Assembly (NCBI GenBank): GCA_902806345.1
Contig: CADCWF010000365.1
Span: forward strand, 1-48,582
Length of the DNA: 48,582 nt
Direction: 5' to 3'
Origin: an uncultured Thermomicrobiales bacterium
GTDB lineage: Bacteria > Chloroflexota > Chloroflexia > Thermomicrobiales > UBA6265
A program made the position numbers and the translations under genes. The notes beneath the pieces were generated by a model. The model did no database searches. It was given only the letters and a program-made list of their open reading frames with translations, and was not told the DNA's origin. Shown one piece after another: positions 32,105-39,456 of the stretch (within the stretch, counting starts at the first letter, position 1; every line of letters starts with the position of its first letter).

Positions 32105-33252
32105 AGCTCGCCCGCGCCGCCGTCCGCCTGGTAGACCTCAACCTGCGGACGCCGTTCACCACCTCCTTCGGCACCGCCACGCTGCTGCGGCGCCCCTTCG
32201 TCGTCCTGGAGACGGCCGACGGCCGGCGCGGCGTCGGCGAGGTGCCGACGCTGCCCGAGCCCGCCTACAAGGCGGAGGTGGACACCCCGGCGGTGCTGAC
32301 CTCCCTCCACGAGTGGCTCCTGCCGGCGGTTGCGGAGGCGCAGCGGAACGGCGGTGGGATCGAAGATGTCGAAGCCCTCCGCGGCAGCTACGGCTGGGTC
32401 AAGGGCGCGGTCTTCGCCAAGAGCGGGGTCGAGGCCGCCTTCTGGGATCTCCTCGCTCAGGAAGCCAACCTGCCGCTCTGGAAGCTCTGGGGCGGCGAGC
32501 GGCGGAGCTTCGACGTCGGGGTCAGCATCGGCGGGGCGACAACGGACGACGTGCTCCGTCTGGCGGACAAGGCAATCGGGCTCGGCTACCGCCGGCTGAA
32601 GGTCAAGATCTGGCCGGGGTTCGACCGCGAACCGGCGACCGCGCTGCGCGAGCGCTTCCCGGACCTCTTGCTCCAGGTGGACGCCAACTCGGCGTACGAC
32701 CTTTCGTCGTGGGAGCGGCTGAAGGCGCTCGACGGGCTCGGGCTGCTGCTGATCGAGCAGCCGCTGTTCGACGACGACATCGTCCTCCACGCCCGGATCG
32801 GCCGCGAACTGGCGACCCCGATTTGCCTCGACGAGTCGATCCACTCGCTGCGCGACGTCGACGCGGCGATCTCGCTCTGGGGGGACGGTGCCGGCCTGGA
32901 GCGGCTGATCGTCAACATCAAGCCGCCCCGCGTCGGCGGCTTCGCCGAGGCGGTCGCGATCGCGCACCGCTGCTCGGAGGCGGGCGTCCGGACGTGGATC
33001 GGCGGCATGCTGGACTCCGCCTGGGGCAAGGCGATGAACCTGCAGCTGAACGGGCTGCCGGCGATCGACCTGCCCGGGGACCATTTTTCGCCCGGGGGCG
33101 CCTACTTCGAGGAGGACGTGACGACCACGGCGCTGGTCGCGGAGGGCGGGCGGTTCGCGCTGGGGGATGCGCCGGGGACGGGGTCGGCGATCGACTGGGA
33201 GCGGTTTGAGCGGATGGGGGACGAGATCTTCGCGCTCGACCTGCGGGGTTAG
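32101..33252 (+). CDS. menC: o-Succinylbenzoate synthase / N-acylamino acid racemase (MenC-type enolase superfamily)
   Basis: A 383-residue enolase-superfamily enzyme. Catalytic features of the OSBS/NAAAR group are in order: the KxK pair in RLKVKIWPG (near 166-168), metal ligands Asp in QVDANSAYD, Glu in LIEQPL and Asp in CLDESI, and the second-base Lys in NIKPPRVGG near 273. Such proteins make o-succinylbenzoate for menaquinone, racemise N-acylamino acids, or do both. menA and menG lie 23 kb away, so a menaquinone role is possible; the COG3375-like partner argues at least equally for N-acylamino acid racemisation. The ATG overlaps the preceding stop (ATGA). Confidence 0.82.
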   Translation: MKLARAAVRLVDLNLRTPFTTSFGTATLLRRPFVVLETADGRRGVGEVPTLPEPAYKAEVDTPAVLTSLHEWLLPAVAEAQRNGGGIEDVEALRGSYGWVKGAVFAKSGVEAAFWDLLAQEANLPLWKLWGGERRSFDVGVSIGGATTDDVLRLADKAIGLGYRRLKVKIWPGFDREPATALRERFPDLLLQVDANSAYDLSSWERLKALDGLGLLLIEQPLFDDDIVLHARIGRELATPICLDESIHSLRDVDAAISLWGDGAGLERLIVNIKPPRVGGFAEAVAIAHRCSEAGVRTWIGGMLDSAWGKAMNLQLNGLPAIDLPGDHFSPGGAYFEEDVTTTALVAEGGRFALGDAPGTGSAIDWERFERMGDEIFALDLRG

Positions 33253-33923
33253 GAGACGACCGGCCCGGCGCGTGAACGGATGGGGCTTCGTCGGGACGAC
33301 GCCTCCACCAACAGCAGACCCATCCCCGCCCCCCACAGCCAACCGCCGAGCACGTCCGACGGCCAGTGTGCCCCAAGGCGGACCCGGCTCCAGCCGATCA
33401 GCAGGGCTAACCCGAGGCACGAGGCGACCACAGCCGCCCTCCTGCCTGGCTGCCGAATCCGAGGGGCCGCGACCGCGGCGATGACCGCGAACAGGAGCAT
33501 CGCGCCGAAGGCATGGCCGCTGGGGAAGCCGAGCCCGGACGCATGCTCGAGGACGCCGGCCACATCCTCCGACGGCCGCTCCCGGTTGACGGCCGCCTTG
33601 AGCAGCCAGTTGAGCGGGGAGAGCAGCGCCGCGGCGCCGATGACCGCGGCCTCTTGCGGCGCGCCCCGGCTCCACAAGAGCACCACCACCGCGGCGCCGA
33701 TCACCGCCATCGGGACGAACCGGCCGATCCACGACAGCCCGCGGGCCAGCCCGTCGAGGACGGCGGAGTCCGGCGCCTGGACGATCAGGATGATGGGGAC
33801 GTCGAAGGGGAAGGGATCGAGCCGCGTGGCCGCGATCGAGAGAGCGATCGCCAGAACAAGGCAGACCACCGCCGTGATCGCTGGCCAGCGATGCGATGCG
33901 TTCGCCGGCGCTTCAGTGGACAC
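33249..33923 (-). CDS. PAP2-family membrane phosphatase
   Basis: A 224-residue integral membrane phosphatase of the PAP2 superfamily. The three motifs are present: KAAVNRERP, FPSGHA and SRVRLGAHWPSDVLGG, with the catalytic His residues in SGH and in the third motif. Six hydrophobic helices surround them. Relatives dephosphorylate phosphatidic acid, undecaprenyl pyrophosphate or similar lipid phosphates at the outer face of the membrane. It is convergent with the MenC-like gene, and the two stop codons overlap by four bases. No co-oriented neighbour indicates a pathway. Confidence 0.88.
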   Translation of the reverse strand: MSTEAPANASHRWPAITAVVCLVLAIALSIAATRLDPFPFDVPIILIVQAPDSAVLDGLARGLSWIGRFVPMAVIGAAVVVLLWSRGAPQEAAVIGAAALLSPLNWLLKAAVNRERPSEDVAGVLEHASGLGFPSGHAFGAMLLFAVIAAVAAPRIRQPGRRAAVVASCLGLALLIGWSRVRLGAHWPSDVLGGWLWGAGMGLLLVEASSRRSPIRSRAGPVVS

Positions 33924-33970
33924 CGGTTCGTCGTGTCATTTCGAACCCCTTCCGCGCAGGCCACCCTTGC

Positions 33971-34017
33971 ACCGCCGCCTCTCCTCTCCCGATGCGCGGG
34001 AGAGGAGAGGCGGCGGT
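33971..34017. repeat. Long perfect hairpin, copy 3 of the CCCCTCTCCCG family
   Basis: A 21-bp perfect stem (33971-33991 with 33997-34017) closes a five-base loop ATGCG. Its core TCTCCCGATGCGCGGGAGA is shared with the copy at 41481. It lies between the start of the leftward PAP2 gene and the argG promoter. Confidence 0.6.
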
Positions 34018-34084
34018 GAGGGCCGTTCGATGGCACCGGTGCCCCCGTTCGCCGCATCCTGGCCACCGCTGGGCCCGAAAACCC

Positions 34085-34113
34085 TTGACAAATCTCGCAG
34101 CGGCCCGTAGCGT
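34085..34113 (+). promoter_or_regulatory. Promoter of argG
   Basis: TTGACA at 34085-34090 and TAGCGT at 34108-34113 are separated by 17 bases. They lie about 200 bases before the argG start, leaving a leader of unusual length. Confidence 0.6.
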
Positions 34114-34175
34114 ACCTCCCAGCCGGGCACGCGGTCACGATCGTGTCCATCCCGGCGTGGGAGCAACGCGCACCG

Positions 34176-34253
34176 ATGATGCCCTTCCCGACCCGACGCC
34201 CCCGCAGCCGTACCCGTACTTGCCGAACGGGCGCCCCCCGTTCGGCCAAGTAA
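34176..34253 (+). other. Possible Arg-rich leader peptide upstream of argG
   Basis: A 25-codon open frame from tandem ATG codons to TAA contains seven Arg codons (CGA, CGC, CGC, CGT, CGT, CGA, CGT), in the argG leader. Its last third overlaps a perfect 10-bp hairpin (GCCGAACGGG at 34222-34231 with CCCGTTCGGC at 34237-34246). GGGAG lies about 12 bases upstream. This could be a ribosome-stalling attenuator. Arg codons are, however, common in random GC-rich frames, so the case is weak. Confidence 0.3.
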
Positions 34254-34311
34254 CGGTCCGCGTCCCCTAACCGGGCGCGCGGTACGGCATCGTCGCTAAG
34301 GGAGCATCCCC

Positions 34312-35568
34312 GTGGATCAGGTCCAGAGCGCACCCCCCGCCCCCAAGAAGGTCTGCCTCGCCTACTCCGGTGGCCTCGACACCTCCTGCATCATCCCCTG
34401 GCTGAAGGAGACCTACGACGGCTGCGAGGTCGTCGCGGTCGCCGTCGATGTCGGCCAACCGGACGACCTCTCCGGGGTCGAGGCCAAGGCGCTCGCCAGC
34501 GGCGCCGCGACGTGCCACGTCATCGACGCCCGCGAGGAGTTCGTCCGCGAGTACGCCTTCCCCACCCTCCGCGCTGGCGCCGTCTACGAGCGGAAGTACC
34601 TGCTCGGGACCTCGATGGCGCGACCGGTCATCGCCAAGCACCAGGTCGAGATCGCCCTCCTGGAAGGGTGCGACGCGCTTGCTCACGGCTGCACAGGCAA
34701 GGGGAACGACCAGGTCCGCTTCGAGCTGACCTACCAAACCCTGGCCCCGCAGCTCGCCGTGATCGCACCCTGGCGCTCGTGGCACATCCGCTCCCGCGAG
34801 GACGCTATCGCCTACGCCGCTGCCAAGGGCGTCCCGGTCCAGGCGACAGCCGCCAAGATCTACAGCCTCGACGGCAACGTCTGGCACCTTTCGCACGAGG
34901 GCGGCGCCCTCGAAGACCCGTGGAACGAGCCGCCCGCGGACTCCTACAGCATGACGGTGGCGCCGGAGGAGGCGCCGGACGAGCCCGCCTACGTCACCGT
35001 CGGCTTCGAGCAGGGCTGGCCGGTCGCGCTCGACGGGCAGCGGCTCGACCCGCTCGACCTCGTCTCGGCCCTGAACGGGCTGGCCGCCGCCCACGGCGTC
35101 GGCCGGATCGACCTCCTCGAGAACCGGCTGGTCGGGATGAAGAGCCGCGGCGTCTACGAGACACCCGGCGGCACCCTCCTCTCGACCGCCCACCGCGAAT
35201 TGGAGCATCTGACGCTCGACAAGGCGACGATGCGCCAGAAGGACGCCCTGGCGCTGACCTACGCCGACCTCGTCTACAACGGCCAGTGGTTCTCGCCGCT
35301 GCGGGAGGCGCTGGACGCCTTCGTCGACAAGACCCAGGAGCCGGTCACCGGCGAGGTCCGGCTGAAGCTCTACAAGGGAACCGCATCCGCGGTTGGACGG
35401 CGCTCGCCGTTCGGCCTCTACCGCGAGGATCTGGCGACCTTCGGCGAAGACGACGTCTATCGACAGGCGGACGCCGAGGGGTTCATCCGGCTGTTCGGTC
35501 TCGGACAGAAGGTGGCCGCCAACCGGGCGCGCCGCATGAGCGAGGAGCAAGCGGGGGTGCAGGGATGA
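34312..35568 (+). CDS. argG: Argininosuccinate synthase
   Basis: A 418-residue enzyme that joins citrulline and aspartate with ATP to form argininosuccinate. The N-type ATP-pyrophosphatase loop SGGLDTS is at residues 19-25. Substrate-binding segments [16 protein letters not shown] and [15 protein letters not shown] are complete, and the C-terminus ([14 protein letters not shown], then the final helix) is standard. The start is the GTG at 34312, with AAGGGAG seven bases upstream. It has its own promoter and a 200-base leader, and lies upstream of the T-box and the carbamoyltransferase genes that supply citrulline. argH is not in the window. Confidence 0.93.
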   Translation: MDQVQSAPPAPKKVCLAYSGGLDTSCIIPWLKETYDGCEVVAVAVDVGQPDDLSGVEAKALASGAATCHVIDAREEFVREYAFPTLRAGAVYERKYLLGTSMARPVIAKHQVEIALLEGCDALAHGCTGKGNDQVRFELTYQTLAPQLAVIAPWRSWHIRSREDAIAYAAAKGVPVQATAAKIYSLDGNVWHLSHEGGALEDPWNEPPADSYSMTVAPEEAPDEPAYVTVGFEQGWPVALDGQRLDPLDLVSALNGLAAAHGVGRIDLLENRLVGMKSRGVYETPGGTLLSTAHRELEHLTLDKATMRQKDALALTYADLVYNGQWFSPLREALDAFVDKTQEPVTGEVRLKLYKGTASAVGRRSPFGLYREDLATFGEDDVYRQADAEGFIRLFGLGQKVAANRARRMSEEQAGVQG

Positions 35569-35614
35569 TGGTCTCGGCAGGGGGGGGCGTTTCCCGCTCT
35601 CCGCTCGGGCCGTT

Positions 35615-35648
35615 GGCGCGCCGACGGTCCCGTCCGGCGCGCCGACGG
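35615..35648. repeat. 13-bp direct repeat with 21-bp period
   Basis: GGCGCGCCGACGG occurs at 35615-35627 and 35636-35648. The period of 21 bp is two helical turns, placing both copies on one face of the DNA. It lies about 85 bases upstream of the T-box leader and just after argG, so it may be an operator or part of the end of argG. Confidence 0.4.
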
Positions 35649-35730
35649 CCGTAACCCGGTCCGCTCGGCGCAACGCAACCGCACAACCGAATCCTCCGTC
35701 GCCGCTCCGAGCGGCGACTCGCCCGCGTTG

Positions 35731-36050
35731 ACGGGGAAGAGTACGGAGGCGAGACGCCAAAGCGACCCGGGGAGGGTGGAAGCCCGGGATCGGCGACCCG
35801 CCCCGGAACGCGCCCCCGAGCGGCCGGCCGAAGAAAGCCTTGATCGACGGCTCTTATCCGTCTTCGGGCCAGTAGGACCGGGTGGGTGGCCCCCACGCCA
35901 ACAACAGCCGAGAGTGGCGCGGCCCCGGGATGTGCCCGGCTTGTCGCGTCAGAGGGGTGGTACCACGGGAGCCGACGCCTCCCGTCCCTTCGGTCCGGTC
36001 GCGGTCTTCCGCGCCGGCGCCGGGCGTCCAGCCATCGGCAGCCGAAGGGG
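35731..36050 (+). promoter_or_regulatory. T-box leader with predicted Arg (CGC) specifier, translational type
   Basis: The leader has all main T-box parts in order. Stem I: GGGGAAGAGTA at 35733-35743 holds the AGTA of the specifier loop; the apical region reads AAAGCGACCCGGGG then GTGGAAGCCCGGG. On the returning strand GAA at 35806-35808 is followed by CGC (35809-35811) and a purine, and CCCC closes on GGGG. AGTAGGACC (35871) and ACAGCCGAGAGTGG (35903) follow in the stem II/III region. The antiterminator AGGGGTGGTACCACGGGAG (35953) carries the UGGU bulge for an uncharged tRNA ending ACCA, and ACGGGAG pairs with CTCCCGT. CCCTTCGG (35986-35993) is complementary to CCGAAGGG (36042-36049), which includes the Shine-Dalgarno of the next gene. 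Uncharged tRNA-Arg should therefore free the ribosome-binding site. Confidence 0.88.
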
Positions 36051-36057
36051 GTCCATC

Positions 36058-37179
36058 ATGTCCATGCCCGAAGCGTCCTCCGCCCAGAGCTACCCCGTCC
36101 CCAACCCGACGCCGCCCGGTCTGACGACCGTGGCCCCCGCGTACGACCCGCTGGCCGACGCGCTGGCGCCGCGCGTCCTCTCGCTCGGCGGTGCGGTCGG
36201 TGAGAAGCTGCCGGCGTTCACCATCGGCGCCCGGCTCCAGGGCCGGAGCGTCCTCCACGACACCGACCTGACGCGCGACGAGATCGGCGAGGTGCTGGAG
36301 ACTTCGGCCCGGCTGAAGGCGCTCCGCAGGGCCGGCCGGCCCCATTCCTACCTGGCCGGCAAGACGCTCGGGATGGTCTTCCAGCACCCCAGCACGCGGA
36401 CGCGGGTGGCGTTCGAGGCGGGCATGGCCCAGCTCGGCGGGCAGGCGATCTTCCTCGGCGTCAACGATCTCCAGATGAAGCGGGGCGAGACGATCGCCGA
36501 CACGGCCCAGGTGCTCAGCCGCTACGTCGACGGCATCGTCGCCCGCGTCGCCCTCCACTCCGACCTGGAGAAGATGGCCACGGCCGCCACGATCCCGGTC
36601 CTGAACGGCCTGACCGACCGCAGCCACCCGATGCAGGCGCTCTCCGACCTGCTGACCTTGCGGGAGCGGTTCGGCGGCCTAGCGGGGTTGAAGCTGGCCT
36701 ACCTCGGCGACGGCAACAACGTCGCCCAGTCGCTGCTGCTCTCCTGCGCCGTGATGGGGACAAGCGTCAGCGTCGCCTCGCCGGCGGGCTTCGAGCCGGA
36801 CCCGGAGGTGGTCAACCAGGCCAGGTGGCTCGCCGCCGCCTCCGGCGCCGGCAACACCGTCGAGGTGGGCAGCGATCCGTTCGCCGCCGCCGAGGGCGCG
36901 GATGCGGTCTACACCGATGTCCACGTCAGCATGGGCCACAAGGACGGTCCGGCGCGGGCGGTGGCGCTGGCGCCCTTCAAGGTGACCCGAGCCATCATGG
37001 CGGCGGCGAAGCCGGAGGCGGTCTTCATGCACTGCCTGCCGATGCACCGCGACGAGGAGGTCGAGACCGCCGTCGCCGACGGCCCGCAGTCGATCATCTT
37101 CGACCAGGCGGAGAACCGGCTCCACCTCCACAAGGGCATCCTGCTGCACACGCTGTGCAGCCAGCCCCAGGGGTTTTAG
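36058..37179 (+). CDS. argF: Ornithine carbamoyltransferase, first of two tandem copies
   Basis: A 373-residue carbamoyltransferase that makes citrulline from ornithine and carbamoyl phosphate. Carbamoyl-phosphate ligands are in FQHPSTRTRVAFEAG and in NGLTDRSHPMQALSDLL (His and Gln of HPxQ); ornithine contacts are in LGDGNNVAQSL, TDVHVSMG and HCLPMHRDEEV. It carries some 60 extra N-terminal residues rich in Pro and Ala before the usual LQGRSVL start. The ATG at 36058 is fixed by AGGGG eight bases upstream, the same site that the T-box can mask. It heads the arginine/lysine gene group, and its stop is six bases before the second copy. Confidence 0.9.
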   Translation: MSMPEASSAQSYPVPNPTPPGLTTVAPAYDPLADALAPRVLSLGGAVGEKLPAFTIGARLQGRSVLHDTDLTRDEIGEVLETSARLKALRRAGRPHSYLAGKTLGMVFQHPSTRTRVAFEAGMAQLGGQAIFLGVNDLQMKRGETIADTAQVLSRYVDGIVARVALHSDLEKMATAATIPVLNGLTDRSHPMQALSDLLTLRERFGGLAGLKLAYLGDGNNVAQSLLLSCAVMGTSVSVASPAGFEPDPEVVNQARWLAAASGAGNTVEVGSDPFAAAEGADAVYTDVHVSMGHKDGPARAVALAPFKVTRAIMAAAKPEAVFMHCLPMHRDEEVETAVADGPQSIIFDQAENRLHLHKGILLHTLCSQPQGF

Positions 37180-37184
37180 GCGCG

Positions 37185-38180
37185 ATGGGCGGACGCGGCG
37201 GCACGGGGGTTCGGGAGCACGGGGGGGCGGCGCTGCCGCCGGCGGTCGATGCCGGTCGGCTGCGGGGCCGGAGCGTGCTCTCCGACCTCGACCTCTCGGC
37301 GGCGGACGTCGCCGACCTGCTCGACACCGGTGCCCGCCTGAAGGCGATGCGGCTCCGCCACGAACCGCACCCCTTCCTGGCCGGCAAGACGCTCGGGCTG
37401 ATCTTCCAGCACCCCAGCACCCGGACCCGCAACGCGTTCCAGGCCGGAATGGAGCAGCTTGGCGGCCACGCGACCTTCCTCGGCGCCTCGGAGTCGCAGA
37501 TGACGCGGGGCGAGACGATCGCCGACACGGCCCGGATCATGAGCCGCTACGTCGACGCCGTCGCCGCCCGCTTCGCCCGGCACGAGGAGATGGAGGAGTT
37601 CGCGGCGAGCGCCTCGGTGCCTGTCTACAACGCCCTCTCGGAACGGTTCCACCCGATCGAGGCGTTGAGCGATCTGCTGGCGCTGCGCGAGCGGTTCGAG
37701 GATCTGAAGGGGGTGAAGCTCGCCTACCTCGGCGACGGCAACAACGTCTGCCACTCGCTGCTGGTCTCCGGCGCCACGGCCGGGCTCCACGTCGCCGTGG
37801 CGGCGCCGCCGGAGCACCGGCCGGACCCGGCGATCGTCGCCGCGGCCGAGGCGCGGGCGGCCGGGCCCGGCGGCCGGGTGGAGATCACCGACGACCCCTT
37901 CGCCGCCGCGGCCGGGGCGGACGCGGTCTACACCGACGTCCACGAGAGCATGGGCGAGCCGACCGACGACGCCAAGAAGGCGTCACTCGCCCCCTACAAG
38001 GTGACCGAAGCGATCATGGCCGTGACGCGGCCGGGGGGGGTCTTCATGCACTGCCTGCCGATGCGCCGGGGCGAGGAGGTGGAGGAGGCGGTGGCGGACG
38101 GCCCGCGCTCGATCGTCTTCGAGCAGGCCGAGCACCGGCTCCACATGCACAAGGCGATGCTGCTGCTCACGCTCGGCTGA
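37185..38180 (+). CDS. Carbamoyltransferase paralogue with altered active-site motifs
   Basis: A 331-residue paralogue of the preceding gene, clearly of the ornithine/aspartate carbamoyltransferase family (FQHPSTRTRNAFQAG, LGDGNNVCHSL, TDVHESMGEP, HCLPMRRGEEV). Two active-site positions differ. The HPxQ motif that binds carbamoyl phosphate reads HPIE (NALSERFHPIEALSD), replacing Gln with Glu. The HCLPxH motif reads HCLPMRR, as I recall from acetylornithine and succinylornithine transcarbamylases. It may use a modified amine, form a mixed oligomer with the first copy, or be regulatory. The ATG at 37185 follows the first copy by five bases, so both are probably under the same T-box. Confidence 0.82.
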   Translation: MGGRGGTGVREHGGAALPPAVDAGRLRGRSVLSDLDLSAADVADLLDTGARLKAMRLRHEPHPFLAGKTLGLIFQHPSTRTRNAFQAGMEQLGGHATFLGASESQMTRGETIADTARIMSRYVDAVAARFARHEEMEEFAASASVPVYNALSERFHPIEALSDLLALRERFEDLKGVKLAYLGDGNNVCHSLLVSGATAGLHVAVAAPPEHRPDPAIVAAAEARAAGPGGRVEITDDPFAAAAGADAVYTDVHESMGEPTDDAKKASLAPYKVTEAIMAVTRPGGVFMHCLPMRRGEEVEEAVADGPRSIVFEQAEHRLHMHKAMLLLTLG

Positions 38181-38184
38181 CGCC

Positions 38185-38219
38185 AGTCGAGAAGTCGAGA
38201 AGTCGAGGAGTTGAGAAGT
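38185..38219. repeat. Tandem 8-bp repeat upstream of lysW
   Basis: AGTCGAGA is repeated about four times (AGTCGAGA, AGTCGAGA, AGTCGAGG, AGTTGAGA) in the 55-base gap between the second carbamoyltransferase and lysW. Confidence 0.6.
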
Positions 38220-38235
38220 GGACGGAGGGGTTGCG

Positions 38236-38400
38236 ATGACAGGGACGTGTCCGGAGTGCGCGGCGGAGTTCGAGCTAAGCGGGGTCGAGCAGGGCGAGAT
38301 CGTGCCCTGCCCCGAGTGCGGGGTCGAGCTCGAAGTGCTCAACGCCAACCCGGTCCAGCTCGGGCTGGCGCCGGAAGAGGGCGAGGACTGGGGCGAGTAA
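38236..38400 (+). CDS. lysW: Amino-group carrier protein LysW
   Basis: A 54-residue acidic carrier protein. It has the zinc-ribbon Cys pairs CPEC near residue 5 and CPEC near 25, and ends in EDWGE, the conserved C-terminus whose final Glu is joined to the amino group of aminoadipate or glutamate. The tethered amino acid is then processed by LysZ, LysY and LysJ and released by LysK. The ATG at 38236 has GGAGGGG five bases upstream. The gene lies directly downstream of the carbamoyltransferases and upstream of the ligases, separated from the latter by a repeat-built hairpin. Confidence 0.93.
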   Translation: MTGTCPECAAEFELSGVEQGEIVPCPECGVELEVLNANPVQLGLAPEEGEDWGE

Positions 38401-38406
38401 CTGACG

Positions 38407-38491
38407 AGTCGTGAGTCGTGAGTCGTGAGTCGTCGAGCCCAGCGATGAGTCGCATCGGAGACCGGTACTCCACGAGTCACGACTCACGACT
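38407..38491. repeat. Hairpin made of GAGTCGT repeats between lysW and the next gene
   Basis: AGTCGTGAGTCGTGA (38407-38421), part of a run of four 7-bp repeats, is the reverse complement of TCACGACTCACGACT (38477-38491). Because the left arm is repetitive, several pairing registers are possible. It fills most of the 111-base gap between lysW and the ATP-grasp paralogue. Confidence 0.6.
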
Positions 38492-38511
38492 TAGAAGAAT
38501 CGAGGAACGCA

Positions 38512-39456
38512 ATGGCGACGGTAGGCGTGCTCTGCGGGCGGATGCGGGTCGAAGAGAAACTGCTGGTGGCGGCGCTGGCCGAGGCCGGCGTCGTCGCCGA
38601 GCCCGTCGTCCCCACCGGCCTGCCGCTGCCGCCGAGCCGCCATCCGTTGCCGCCGGCGCCGGCGTTCGCCGGCGGCCCCCAAACGGACCTCCTCATCGAC
38701 CGCTTCCCGGAGCGGGCCGCCGGCGCGGCGCTGATCGCCGCCAGTCGGGCAACCGGCTCCGCCACCATCGACGCCGGGCTGGCGGCGACGGGCGACCGCC
38801 TCACGGTGGCGACGGCGCTGGCGGCGGCCGGGGTGCCGCGGCCGAACACCCACTTCGCCTGGTCGGCCGAAGCGGCGCTGGCCGCGGTCGCCTCGCTCGG
38901 CTATCCGGCGACGCTGCTGCCGCTCGCCTACCGCAGCGCGGCGACGCCGCTGCTCGATATCGACGCGGCGGAGGCGGTGATCGAGCACCGGGCCGTGCTC
39001 GGCAACGGGGTCGAGACGCTGGCGCTGGTCCAGGCCGGGGTCGCGGTCGGGTGCTCGTCGTGCTTCGTCGTGGTCGACGGCGAACCGGTCGCCAGCGACG
39101 GCGGCCCCGAGCCCGACGCCGTGGCGCCGAACCTGGCGGCCCGCGCGGCGCACGCGCTCGGCGCCCGCCTGATCGGGGTGGTGGTCGCCGAGACCACCCA
39201 CGGACCGGTCGTCTGGGACGTCCAGCCCGTCCCCGAGTTCCGGCACGCCCGGCCGCTCTCCGGCCGCCCGGTCGCCGAGGCGGTGGCGGCGATGGCGATC
39301 CGGCTGCTGAAGGCGCGGGCACCGCAACAGGAGCCGATGGACCCACACGACCCTCGGCCGGTTCTCGCCCCCGCGGGGCACCTCAACGGGCACGGCAACG
39401 GGAACCTTCGGGCCGAGGCCGGGGAGGTGCGCGATGGCGTCGCCCTCTTTGCTTGA
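38512..39456 (+). CDS. Degenerate LysX/RimK-like ATP-grasp paralogue, probably without ligase activity
   Basis: A 314-residue protein. Its start MATVGVLCGRMRVEEKLLVAALAEAGV aligns with the LysX-type genes at 40525 and 41571. The middle domain then keeps the spacing (GDRLTVATALAAAGVPRPNT) but loses key residues. [12 protein letters not shown] becomes LPLAYRSAATPLL, DRDIRAYVVGER becomes AVGCSSCFVVVDGE, and the metal-binding EVNxxxEF becomes DVQPVPEF. Thus the ATP lysines and metal ligands appear lost. The C-terminus adds a Pro/His/Gly-rich tail. It is translated with lysK (23-base overlap) and kept in frame, so it is probably a maintained pseudoenzyme, perhaps a partner of one ligase or of LysW. 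No ribosome-binding site is strong; GAGGAA lies about 8 bases before the ATG. Confidence 0.7.
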   Translation: MATVGVLCGRMRVEEKLLVAALAEAGVVAEPVVPTGLPLPPSRHPLPPAPAFAGGPQTDLLIDRFPERAAGAALIAASRATGSATIDAGLAATGDRLTVATALAAAGVPRPNTHFAWSAEAALAAVASLGYPATLLPLAYRSAATPLLDIDAAEAVIEHRAVLGNGVETLALVQAGVAVGCSSCFVVVDGEPVASDGGPEPDAVAPNLAARAAHALGARLIGVVVAETTHGPVVWDVQPVPEFRHARPLSGRPVAEAVAAMAIRLLKARAPQQEPMDPHDPRPVLAPAGHLNGHGNGNLRAEAGEVRDGVALFA

